The notes beneath the pieces were generated by a model. It did not search any database and was not told where the DNA came from. It saw only the letters and a list, made by a program, of their open reading frames with translations. The translations under genes were made by a program, and so were the position numbers. From Methanobacteriota archaeon (lineage in GTDB: Archaea > Thermoplasmatota > Poseidoniia > Poseidoniales > Poseidoniaceae), in contig PAWY01000013.1 in the NCBI GenBank assembly GCA_002714305.1, forward strand, positions 10,900-27,573: DNA of 16,674 nt, given 5' to 3'. This document shows positions 6,772 through 14,375 of this stretch, piece after piece. How positions within the stretch are numbered: position 1 is the stretch's first letter; every line of letters begins with the position of its first letter.

Positions 6772-8064
6772 TCAAATTGGGGGGGACGGTTCGGCCTCGC
6801 TGGGACAAACGCAAAGCAAGAGCAGGTCACCGTGTGGATGCTGGGCGACAAAACCCTCGCGGTCGCCGTGGCGTCGTTTGAGTTGTCGGTCGAGGGAGCC
6901 CTGCAGTTTTGGTTGAAGCGCCGGGTCGATATCATAACGCAATTTCACGGAGGCCAAACGGTGTCCAAGGGCAACGCTGACCAGTTCGTCGACGGTGGTC
7001 TGGTCCAGTGAAAATTTTAGCAATTCAACCACCCTGCCTGTAGCTTGAACCAAACCCTCGTCTTCCGGTGCCAACTCAAGCGGGTGGTCGTGATGAAGTT
7101 GTGGACGTCGCCCTTCCACAGAAGCCCAACGCCCTTCTTGGGAAGGTGCGACACGGTCAAGCCATTCCCCCATCAAGCCGCTTTCCATCAGGGCCGCATC
7201 AAGAATGCTCACATGCTCGCCTCGCTTTGGGGGGTGGTGGCGAACGTCGAGAGGAATTTGATCGTGCTCGCTTCTCAGGATAACGGGTGGGTCAGCTAGG
7301 GAGGCAGGAACGCGCACAAAGCGGCGTGCAGCGCGTCCATCCGCAACACCTCCAAGCCACAGAGCCAACCGGTCAACCCGACCGCGGCCACGGGAAGTCC
7401 ACTCCCAGGTTCTTGCGATGCCTGGCCAGGTCGCATCCACGATGGATTCAACCTCAATTCGTTGCGCTCCAGTCAACCGTGGAGAAAGGTCAAGAAGCAG
7501 GGAAGGCGCGTGGTTCTCTTCGTTGAAGTAGGGTGCCCACGATGCTAAAACTCGGTGAAGAGGCGGTTGCATCTCCTCCAGAGCATGGGTTCGGCTGTTG
7601 CGTGGTCGAGCCGGGTCCAAGTGAAGAAAGGCCACGTTCAATTCGGTATCATGGAGCGTTGCTACCACTCCCTCGGGGTCCGTTCCATCGCCTGAGACGA
7701 TGTGACTGTTGAGGTACCAATCATCCTCTTCGCTGCGTGTGTGATGAGCGACGGTGCGAACGTTCACCGCGCTGGCTTGGGCTCGTTCGGGAGAGAGTTC
7801 GACCCCGAGGAGTGGCCGTTGGAGCGTGGCTCCGTACGCAGCGAGCTGGATGCCGCTTCCGCATGCGCAATCCAAGACGTGGCCAGGGGCGAGTTCGTGC
7901 TGACTCACCATCTGTGCTCGCAGGGCAGCGATTTGCCATGGCGTAGCCAGAGGGCGTCCTTCGTTGGCGTGATGAAACAGCAAACCTTCGGGAGCGGTGG
8001 CGTCCTGAGCCAGTTCAACCAACCCTTCTGTGCTTGCGTCGGTGGGTCGGAGGGCGTGGTGCAA
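6772..8064 (-). CDS. Class I SAM-dependent methyltransferase with THUMP-like C-terminal domain
   Basis: A Rossmann methyltransferase core is visible: motif I VLDCACGSG (residues 63-71) binds SAM, LLGVELS (85-91) carries the acidic end of strand 2, and HLDPARP (148-154) takes the motif IV position. The DPAR signature is typical of a family of methyltransferases that carry a THUMP-like domain after the catalytic core, and the remaining C-terminal 200 residues fit that layout. The substrate is unknown; RNA is likely by family resemblance. The start appears to be TTG at 8064, because no ATG precedes the conserved region and GAGGTGGT overlapping the pyrE stop gives a Shine-Dalgarno at normal spacing. 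It follows pyrE by 9 bp, so the two are probably one transcript. The product is 430 aa. Confidence 0.78.
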   Translation of the reverse strand: MHHALRPTDASTEGLVELAQDATAPEGLLFHHANEGRPLATPWQIAALRAQMVSQHELAPGHVLDCACGSGIQLAAYGATLQRPLLGVELSPERAQASAVNVRTVAHHTRSEEDDWYLNSHIVSGDGTDPEGVVATLHDTELNVAFLHLDPARPRNSRTHALEEMQPPLHRVLASWAPYFNEENHAPSLLLDLSPRLTGAQRIEVESIVDATWPGIARTWEWTSRGRGRVDRLALWLGGVADGRAARRFVRVPASLADPPVILRSEHDQIPLDVRHHPPKRGEHVSILDAALMESGLMGEWLDRVAPSQEGRWASVEGRRPQLHHDHPLELAPEDEGLVQATGRVVELLKFSLDQTTVDELVSVALGHRLASVKLRYDIDPALQPKLQGSLDRQLKRRHGDREGFVAQHPHGDLLLLCVCPSEAEPSPPI

Positions 8065-8073
8065 AAGACCACC

Positions 8074-8694
8074 TCAGAGCTCGACGATGTCCGTTCGTGT
8101 CATGAGCGATTCAAACGCGATACCTGCGGCTGCAAAGGCAGATTCTGCGCCTTCTTCACGGTCAAGAATGCTGATGACGCCGACCACGTTGCATTCGGTG
8201 TCCTGGTGGATTCGCTCAACGGCGAGAATGGAAGACCCTCCCGTGGTGGTCACGTCTTCAACGATAACGACATCGCCGCCGCCTTCCAATGAGGTCCCCT
8301 CAATCCCGGGTGGGTTGTTTGTTTTGCGCCCGCCTCGGCCTTTGGGGGACTTTCGGACCATGAATCCACGAAGACCCTCGTCCGCTTTGGGTGAAGCGAT
8401 GACAATGGCCGTGAGCGGTACGGCACCGAGCTCCAAGCCTCCAACCAAAGAGGCCCCCATGGCTTGGATGCGTTGGTTCAGAAGTTCGCCCATGATGCTG
8501 GCCGCCTCAGGGTGCATCATGACCGGTTTCGTGTCGAAAAACCACCGCGATTGTCGACCGCTGGCCAACGTAAAGGCGGTGTCTGAGCCACCGTCCAAGA
8601 AAGCCAAATCGCGCGTCAGGCGAGCGAGCCGGGGCCAATCAGCGTGGTTGCGAACGGAGTTATGAACGCCCATGCCTCCTTCCTTGGCGGTCAT
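8074..8694 (-). CDS. pyrE: Orotate phosphoribosyltransferase
   Basis: The enzyme joins orotate and PRPP to give orotidine 5'-monophosphate in pyrimidine synthesis. The PRPP-binding motif VVIVEDVTTTGGSS spans residues about 142-155, with Asp147 in the usual acidic position. An ASGRQSRWFFDTKPV segment (about 44-58) and a GGLELGAVPL segment match the substrate-binding parts of OPRTases. The mobile catalytic loop (VRKSPKGRGGRKTNNPPG, about 112-129) keeps its lysines but is longer than usual. Length is 206 aa, normal for a stand-alone enzyme. The start is ATG 8694; a second in-frame ATG at 8673 has an AAGGAGG too close to it. The gene is divergent from the DP2 gene. Confidence 0.93.
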   Translation of the reverse strand: MTAKEGGMGVHNSVRNHADWPRLARLTRDLAFLDGGSDTAFTLASGRQSRWFFDTKPVMMHPEAASIMGELLNQRIQAMGASLVGGLELGAVPLTAIVIASPKADEGLRGFMVRKSPKGRGGRKTNNPPGIEGTSLEGGGDVVIVEDVTTTGGSSILAVERIHQDTECNVVGVISILDREEGAESAFAAAGIAFESLMTRTDIVEL

Positions 8695-8746
8695 GACATG
8701 AACTTTCCTTCTCCGTTGCGTGAACGGCCATCAAAGTCCACCGTGT

Positions 8747-8757
8747 TGATGATAAAG
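8747..8757. promoter_or_regulatory. AT-rich element between divergent pyrE and DP2 genes, possible shared TATA site
   Basis: The only AT-rich spot in this 91 bp divergent gap reads GATGATAAAG on the plus strand and CTTTATCATC on the minus strand. On the plus side it lies about 30 nt before the DP2 start, which would give an almost leaderless mRNA. On the minus side it allows a leader of roughly 35 nt for pyrE. The match to a TATA consensus is weak. Confidence 0.3.
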
Positions 8758-8785
8758 GGTCGCCACGAACAGCATACGAGTGAAG

Positions 8786-11700
8786 ATGGCCGTGTCTGAG
8801 CAGAAGGTGGATTTGGGGAACAAAAACCCCCTTCTCGGTCTTGATATTGAGCGGTTGGAACGGGAGATGGTCACCTACCATCAATGGCTTGACGAACGTG
8901 CCGATGACGCTTACCGCATTGCAGAACTCGCACGAAAGCAAGGCTTGGACCACAAAGATAGGGTTGAAATTCCTCGCGCCTCGGATTTGGCTGGACGAAC
9001 TGAAAAACTTCTGATTGAGCACTTGGACGGCTACGAAGTGGCGGATGATATCCGAGCGCTTTTGGACGAGCACGACCGTGAAACCACCTCGATTATCATT
9101 GCTCAATCGGTATCCAGAGGTTTCCGTGACGCTGGATACGACCTTGAGAAATCCATTGACGTCGGCCTTCGCGTGGGCCTCGCGGTGCTCACTGAAGCGG
9201 TGTTGGTGGCTCCCTTGGAAGGAATTAGCGAGGTTCGCCTTCTCAACAACATCGACGGTTCTCAATTTGTTTCCGTGCATTTTGCCGGACCGATTCGGGC
9301 CGCCGGTGGAACGGCTCAAGCCTTGGCGGTCTTGATTGCGGACATGATTCGGCGGGAACTGAGCATCGGCCATTATCAACCCACAGATCCCGAGGTGGAA
9401 CGGGTCAAGGAAGAATTTGGCCTCTACCGCGGCAACTTGCAGTACCGCCCTTCTCCTCAGGAAATCGATGAAATCGTTCGAGCCTGCCCCGTGATGATCA
9501 ACGGCGAATCCACGGAACGCATTGAGTGCGCAGGTTACGGCAACGTGCGAAACATCGACGAAGCGAGAATCAGAGGCGGTGTTCTATTGGTCATCGGTGA
9601 GGGAATGTGCCTGAAAGCACCGAAAATCCAGAAGCACACCGAACGCTTGACTGTTCCCGGATGGGACTTCATCGCCAAGTTTGCAGCGCGAGGAAAGGAA
9701 GACGAAGACGTTGGCGAAGCGGCGTTCAAAACCCAACAAATTCCACCCATTACCAAATTCATGAACGACATCATCGCTGGCCGCCCTGTCTTTGGGGGGC
9801 CACTCGAACCCGGTGGTTTCCGTTTGCGGTATGGGCGCGCCCGACCCTCTGGACTTGCTGCCGCCTCCACCAACACGGCTTCCATGTTGGCGTTGGATGA
9901 TTTCATCACCATCGGGACGCAAATGAAGATTGAACGTCCAGGTAAAGCATGCGCTATCACTCCTTGCGACGAAGCAGAGGGGCCCTGGGTGGTCCTGGGC
10001 GATGGGCGCTTTCTTCGGGTGGATGAACCAGCGGCCTATGCCGCACTCCGAACCCAGGTCAAACAGGTTTGGGACAACGGGGAACTCGTCATCGGCTACG
10101 GTGAATTCATGGAGAACAACAAGCGTTTGGTGCCTGCCGGCTATACCATGGATTGGTGGGCCAGTGATATGCTGGACAATTTAGCCACCGAGAAAGAGGT
10201 GGAGATGTTCCTCCAACATCTTGGGCAACCCCGCTCTTCCTGGCCGACTGGTTGTCCTGGCCTCCCATCCGAAGAGGCAGAGGACCCTCATGCGCAGTTT
10301 TGGGTACGCTGCGATTGGCATGAACGGCTCCGGCAATGCGACCTTACATGGGCTCAAACCCTCGCCTATTGCCGTGCCTTTGCAACTTCCCTGCCCCCCC
10401 CTCACAACCCTTGGTTCAAGGACCTCCCCATCGAATGGTTACCTTCGCTTCTTGGCGAGCTTGAATCGGGCACCATTGAGCCGTTGGAGGACCGAAAGGA
10501 TTCGCCGGCGGGAGCGCGTCCCATGCCAAGCGATCGGCAATTGCGTCTGTCTGGAGCAGCCGCCGGATGGCGTTCGGGCATGATGGACGAATTGGAACCA
10601 GAAACCCTGCCCCCAATCGAACCGGGCGCCTACCCCGGCCCTCAAGTGAGCCTCGAAGAGCCTGTCATGTCGGCCACCCTTCCTGAAGGGTGGGCGTTGC
10701 ATCAGCATGGATTGGTCAAAGGGGCGATGATGCTACTGGGATTGCCCCATCATCACGATGGCGACGACATCATCGTGACGGCAGGTTGGGAATCAATGCT
10801 TGAGGGACTCGGCTTTTCCAGCGATGGCGAAGCCCCCCTCCGTCTGAAAAATGCTCAGCAGGTGACCGTGGAACGACTCGGTTCGCTTCGCCGCGCCAAA
10901 ACGATTCTTGACGAAGAGCGTGCACGAAAGGACGTCCTTGAGAAGGAGCGCACCACGATTCGCATCGCCGCTGAAACCGGAGCACGACAACGAGGGCTTG
11001 GCATAGCGGAAACCGACCAAGTAGGCCGCGCTGCCGCCGCCTCAGTTCCCGATGAAGGCCCTCGTGACCCCACCGCCTACCTCGCAGCTCAGCGGCTTGA
11101 GGATGAACACGCCATTGAAGGCATCATGGTCATTGTCCGTGACCTCTCTGAGTTGCGTTGGGAACACAGTGCTCCAGTCCGCGTTGGTTGCCGGATGGGG
11201 CGCCCAGAAAAAGCCGCCCCTCGTGTGATGAATCCAATGGCCCATTCGCTGTTCCCCATCGAGTTGAACGGAGGAAATCAACGCCTTCTCAACAACGCCA
11301 TTGACAAACGCACCATCCGTGTTCAATTGGGACGCCGTACATGCACGGTTTGCGGAAAGGAAACGCCTCTTCTCCGCTGCCATCATCGCGTGGTTGATGC
11401 CCATGGGGAAGGCAAGGCAGGCGAAACATGTGGAGGGGCCACCACCCCTAATCCAACCAAGTCCAACGCTTATCGCCGGGGTGAAGTTCAATCCGTTCGC
11501 ATGGACGAAATGGTGGAAGATGCCCGCATTCGCCTTGGAATTGACCGACTTCCGGGGCAGGTCAAATGCATGAAGAAATTGAACAGCCGGGACCAAACCC
11601 CAGAAGCGATTGAGAAGGGCATTCTCCGTGCGCGTCATGAACTGCCGGTCTTCCGAGACGGGACCGTTCGGTTTGACATGAGCGATGTCCCCGCCACTCA

Positions 11701-12883
11701 TTTCCGTCCACGTGAAATCGGTGTTCCCTGGAAGACCCTCCACGGGCTGGGTTACACTCATGACTATCGGGGGAAGCCTCTGAACGATGACGAGCAAACC
11801 TTGGAATTGTTCCCGCAAGATTTCATTGTGGCCAAAGGCGCCGCAGATTTTCTTCTGAGGACGGCGAACTACATCGATGAGTTGTTGGTTCGGTTCTACG
11901 GCATGGAGCCGTATTACAACGCCGACAAGTCCGATGACCTCGTTGGACACCTCATCTGCGCTCTTGCCCCCCACACCTCGGGTGGCGTGTTGTCGCGCAT
12001 CATCGGCTGGACCGATTGTTCGGGGGGCTACGCTCACCCATTGTTCCATGCTGCAAAGCGCCGCAACTGCGACGGCGATGAGGACGCCATCATGCTCTTG
12101 ATGGATGGGCTTCTGAATTTCAGTCGGGATATTCTTCCAGCGAACCGGGGAGGGCAAATGGATGCTCCACTGGTCTTGACCACCCGCTTGAACCCGACCG
12201 AGGTCGACAAAGAAGCCCTCAACGTGGACTCTGCTTGGTTTTACGAACGGGACTTTTACGAAGCGACGCTCAATCAGCCGCATCCGAAGGAGATCCAAGG
12301 GCGAATGGATTTCGTTGAACGCCGCTTGGGCAGCGTTGCAGCGGTCCGCGGGTATGGTTTCACCCACGATTGCCATGCCATTGACCGGGGACCGGCCTTA
12401 TCGGCGTACAAAACGCTTGACACGATGATCGACAAGATGAACGGGCAACTTGCGCTTGGCCAACGTCTGCGCGGTGTGAACGTGCGGCAAGTTGCCTCCA
12501 GTGTGGTTCGTTCTCACTTTCTGCCCGACCTTCGTGGTAATCTTAACGCCTACGGCCGACAAAAGGTGCGCTGCCTCAAGTGCGGGCACTCCTACCGCAG
12601 GATGCCCCTCTCAGGAAGTTGCATCCAACCGAAGAAAGAAACGGGACGCGGCCTTGCTCGAATGGGGGTTGCCAAGACGGAAGGAGGGCTTTGCAATGGG
12701 AACTTGGCGTTGACGGTGTCGGAAGGGGCCGTTCGAAAATACATCGAGGTTATGCGGTTCGTTATGGACCACTACGGCGTGGACCTCTACACGCGTCAAA
12801 ATGCAGATTGGCTTGCCTCGAGCGTTGATTCATTGTTCAACAACGACCGAGCAAAGCAGCTCTCGCTTTCGGATTTCCTTTGA
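8786..12883 (+). CDS. polC: DNA polymerase II large subunit DP2 (family D)
   Basis: This is the catalytic subunit of the archaeal replicative polymerase PolD; it partners the DP1 exonuclease subunit, which is not in the window. The N-terminus has GPIRAAGGTAQALAVLIAD (near residue 170) and LRYGRARPSGLAAAST, both typical of DP2. The active-site motif RRNCDGDEDAIMLLMDG places Asp1096 and Asp1098 as metal ligands. Two cysteine clusters follow zinc-binding patterns: C853/C856/C865/C882, and a C-terminal one starting C1263/C1266. The last eight residues, QLSLSDFL, match a PCNA-interacting PIP box. At 1365 aa it is longer than many DP2 proteins (about 1100-1270), and no intein interrupts the catalytic motif where DP2 inteins often sit. 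The start is ATG 8786; a GTG at 8780 in the same frame would add two residues. Confidence 0.97.
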   Translation: MAVSEQKVDLGNKNPLLGLDIERLEREMVTYHQWLDERADDAYRIAELARKQGLDHKDRVEIPRASDLAGRTEKLLIEHLDGYEVADDIRALLDEHDRETTSIIIAQSVSRGFRDAGYDLEKSIDVGLRVGLAVLTEAVLVAPLEGISEVRLLNNIDGSQFVSVHFAGPIRAAGGTAQALAVLIADMIRRELSIGHYQPTDPEVERVKEEFGLYRGNLQYRPSPQEIDEIVRACPVMINGESTERIECAGYGNVRNIDEARIRGGVLLVIGEGMCLKAPKIQKHTERLTVPGWDFIAKFAARGKEDEDVGEAAFKTQQIPPITKFMNDIIAGRPVFGGPLEPGGFRLRYGRARPSGLAAASTNTASMLALDDFITIGTQMKIERPGKACAITPCDEAEGPWVVLGDGRFLRVDEPAAYAALRTQVKQVWDNGELVIGYGEFMENNKRLVPAGYTMDWWASDMLDNLATEKEVEMFLQHLGQPRSSWPTGCPGLPSEEAEDPHAQFWVRCDWHERLRQCDLTWAQTLAYCRAFATSLPPPHNPWFKDLPIEWLPSLLGELESGTIEPLEDRKDSPAGARPMPSDRQLRLSGAAAGWRSGMMDELEPETLPPIEPGAYPGPQVSLEEPVMSATLPEGWALHQHGLVKGAMMLLGLPHHHDGDDIIVTAGWESMLEGLGFSSDGEAPLRLKNAQQVTVERLGSLRRAKTILDEERARKDVLEKERTTIRIAAETGARQRGLGIAETDQVGRAAAASVPDEGPRDPTAYLAAQRLEDEHAIEGIMVIVRDLSELRWEHSAPVRVGCRMGRPEKAAPRVMNPMAHSLFPIELNGGNQRLLNNAIDKRTIRVQLGRRTCTVCGKETPLLRCHHRVVDAHGEGKAGETCGGATTPNPTKSNAYRRGEVQSVRMDEMVEDARIRLGIDRLPGQVKCMKKLNSRDQTPEAIEKGILRARHELPVFRDGTVRFDMSDVPATHFRPREIGVPWKTLHGLGYTHDYRGKPLNDDEQTLELFPQDFIVAKGAADFLLRTANYIDELLVRFYGMEPYYNADKSDDLVGHLICALAPHTSGGVLSRIIGWTDCSGGYAHPLFHAAKRRNCDGDEDAIMLLMDGLLNFSRDILPANRGGQMDAPLVLTTRLNPTEVDKEALNVDSAWFYERDFYEATLNQPHPKEIQGRMDFVERRLGSVAAVRGYGFTHDCHAIDRGPALSAYKTLDTMIDKMNGQLALGQRLRGVNVRQVASSVVRSHFLPDLRGNLNAYGRQKVRCLKCGHSYRRMPLSGSCIQPKKETGRGLARMGVAKTEGGLCNGNLALTVSEGAVRKYIEVMRFVMDHYGVDLYTRQNADWLASSVDSLFNNDRAKQLSLSDFL

Positions 12884-13507
12884 TTATCGCAAGGGTTCTC
12901 GCCAAGGGGAGTCGTTTTCATTCCAAGCCAACTGGTCGTCTTCTTGAGAGAATTTTGCCGCTTTGAACGGTATTTTTTCCTTCGTTTCGGATGTTTCGTG
13001 CTTTGGTTTGCGTCGGGCAAGCAAGGCCCGAAGGCCTTGTTCGCCCCATGCGACAAGAACCAGAAGGAGCGTCAAAACGACATGCCCTGCGGTTTGAATG
13101 GGCCCAAAGGGTTGCAGTTCGAGTTGTTGGGTGACCAGTACACCCTCCTCGACGATGGTTTCTACGGTGTAGGTCCCAGGCTCCAATTCACCCGACCACA
13201 CAGGAACGGGATCGCTGAGCTGACCCGACCAAGAATAAACCGTGGTCGTGTTGTCTTTTTTGATCGCTATGCTGAGGTTGGCTTGGTCGACGGATGTGCT
13301 GGTAAAGGTTGATTCAAGCGTGGCGGGGATGGCGGCATCCGAGCCAAAGACAGGTGAGATGTTCACCTCGCGGTGGGATTGAAATTTTCCCTCAGCATTG
13401 ATTTCGTTTGGTGCAGTTTGACCAGCAACGTTCAGCCAGATGGCGTTGATGAGCACCACCGCCACCACCCAGAGCAGCATGGTTTGCCATGGAAATCGCC
13501 GCTCCAT
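12884..13507 (-). CDS. Unrecognised two-helix membrane protein
   Basis: I do not recognise a family for this 207 aa product. It has a hydrophobic helix at residues about 8-27 (MLLWVVAVVLINAIWLNV), a segment of about 105 residues rich in Thr, Ser and alternating hydrophobics that looks like a beta-sandwich (WSGELEPGTYTVETIV), a second helix at about 138-160 (AGHVVLTLLLVLVAW), then a basic stretch (RRKPKH) and a charged tail. The positive charges after helix 2 suggest the tail is cytoplasmic and the middle domain faces outside. Its stop codon directly abuts the DP2 stop with no gap, convergent. A weak TATA-like ACATAAG lies about 30 nt before the ATG. A membrane-anchored sensor or envelope protein is possible but unsupported. 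Confidence 0.7.
   Translation of the reverse strand: MERRFPWQTMLLWVVAVVLINAIWLNVAGQTAPNEINAEGKFQSHREVNISPVFGSDAAIPATLESTFTSTSVDQANLSIAIKKDNTTTVYSWSGQLSDPVPVWSGELEPGTYTVETIVEEGVLVTQQLELQPFGPIQTAGHVVLTLLLVLVAWGEQGLRALLARRKPKHETSETKEKIPFKAAKFSQEDDQLAWNENDSPWREPLR
12970..12980 (+). terminator. Oligo-T tract downstream of DP2, possible archaeal terminator
   Basis: A run of six T (12973-12978) followed by T-rich sequence lies about 90 nt past the DP2 stop on the plus strand. Archaeal RNA polymerase can stop at oligo-T without a hairpin. The tract is also coding sequence (Lys codons) of the opposite-strand membrane protein, so it may be coincidental. Confidence 0.2.
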
Positions 13508-13557
13508 GGTATAGGCTTGACGCGTTTTCCTCTTAGGCTTATGTTCAGATGCCGACG

Positions 13558-14334
13558 TTATTTTCTATCTATTCGCCGGGTCTCCCACGTCGAGTCAAGA
13601 AGTGAAAGAACCTGAGCCATCCATTCTAATTTGGCCAGTTTGCGGGCTGCATCGGTTGTGCCCGACCATGGACCAACATGGTCCGTCGCAAATCCAACGT
13701 ACTGGACCTTTTCGCTCTCCACGCCCAACCAATCGAGGAAACATGCTGCTCGGTCTCCATCCGTAAACCCGCCAACGTTGTGCATGTCGTTGTAAACCTC
13801 ATCCGTCTGATGGGTCAACACCAGTGGGACGCCTCCCATCAAAGCCCATTGATGCAAGCAACGATTCCATGCCTCCACGTTGTCTCCGTGGGCGTGGATG
13901 AGCAGAGGGATGCCCTGCTGGGCCGCCTGCGAAAGGTGAGGTTCTCCATCAAGGTCGCTGACGACGCACAAAACATCGACCCGTCCGAGGCAGGCCCCGA
14001 CGGCTCCATCTGCGGCGATGAAGACGGTCTTGGTGCCCCACTCACGCTCCATCGTTTCGGTACGAACTCCAGCCCCGACCAACACGATCTTCTCAGCGCT
14101 TTCAATCACTTCTCGCAATCCCTTTAGCGTTTCATTCCGTTGCGGAGCAGTCCAGTTCAAACGTTCGGCTTCCGGGTGATGATTGCACGCGTCCCGTAGC
14201 GACGATGCGCTTGCCACATCCTCGTCATAGGACCAGCCAAAGTGTCGACGAACCTCATGCTGGATGGCCAACAAGCGGGGAGCAGGCTCGGGCCACACAA
14301 GTCTCCGGGTGAGGGCCGAGGTCAAGAAAGCCAC
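13558..14334 (-). CDS. mptE: 6-hydroxymethyl-7,8-dihydropterin pyrophosphokinase, archaeal MptE-like
   Basis: The enzyme transfers pyrophosphate from ATP to 6-hydroxymethyl-7,8-dihydropterin in archaeal pterin (methanopterin/folate-like) synthesis. Family features: KIVLVGAG before the core, FIAADGAVGACL (about 106-117), VVSDLDG (about 124-130), LIHAHGDN (about 145-152) and GFTDGDRAA (about 189-197). The Asp-rich D-G and D-L-D-G motifs would bind metal and nucleotide. It is unrelated in sequence to bacterial FolK. The start is uncertain: the frame opens at a GTG at 14397 (279 aa) but would then overlap the divergent priL start by 22 bp, so I prefer the GTG at 14334 (258 aa). No clear Shine-Dalgarno precedes either start, consistent with a leaderless mRNA. 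Confidence 0.86.
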   Translation of the reverse strand: MAFLTSALTRRLVWPEPAPRLLAIQHEVRRHFGWSYDEDVASASSLRDACNHHPEAERLNWTAPQRNETLKGLREVIESAEKIVLVGAGVRTETMEREWGTKTVFIAADGAVGACLGRVDVLCVVSDLDGEPHLSQAAQQGIPLLIHAHGDNVEAWNRCLHQWALMGGVPLVLTHQTDEVYNDMHNVGGFTDGDRAACFLDWLGVESEKVQYVGFATDHVGPWSGTTDAARKLAKLEWMAQVLSLLDSTWETRRIDRK

Positions 14335-14347
14335 CCAAGGTGGAACT

Positions 14348-14357
14348 TCATAATCCG
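14348..14357. promoter_or_regulatory. TATA-like element between divergent mptE and priL
   Basis: TTCATAATCC on the plus strand lies about 22-28 nt before the priL ATG, the spacing expected for a leaderless archaeal transcript. On the minus strand the same bases read GGATTATGAA, about 15-25 nt before the likely mptE start. The element could serve either or both genes, and the sequence match is modest. Confidence 0.3.
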
Positions 14358-14375
14358 TGGCTCTTTCCTCGGGAC

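Noticed and set aside
8660..9379. A 239-codon minus-strand frame upstream of pyrE
   Set aside because: It is antisense to the conserved N-terminal part of DP2 and also overlaps the pyrE start. No family features are visible.
12030..12120. Possible intein in DP2 at the NCDGDED motif
   Set aside because: The motif is continuous from RRNCDGDED into LLMDG, with no inserted splicing domain.
11042..12376. A 444-codon open frame on the minus strand
   Set aside because: It lies entirely antisense to DP2, whose motifs, including the catalytic aspartates, cover the same bases. Its translation resembles no family and it arises from the codon bias of DP2.
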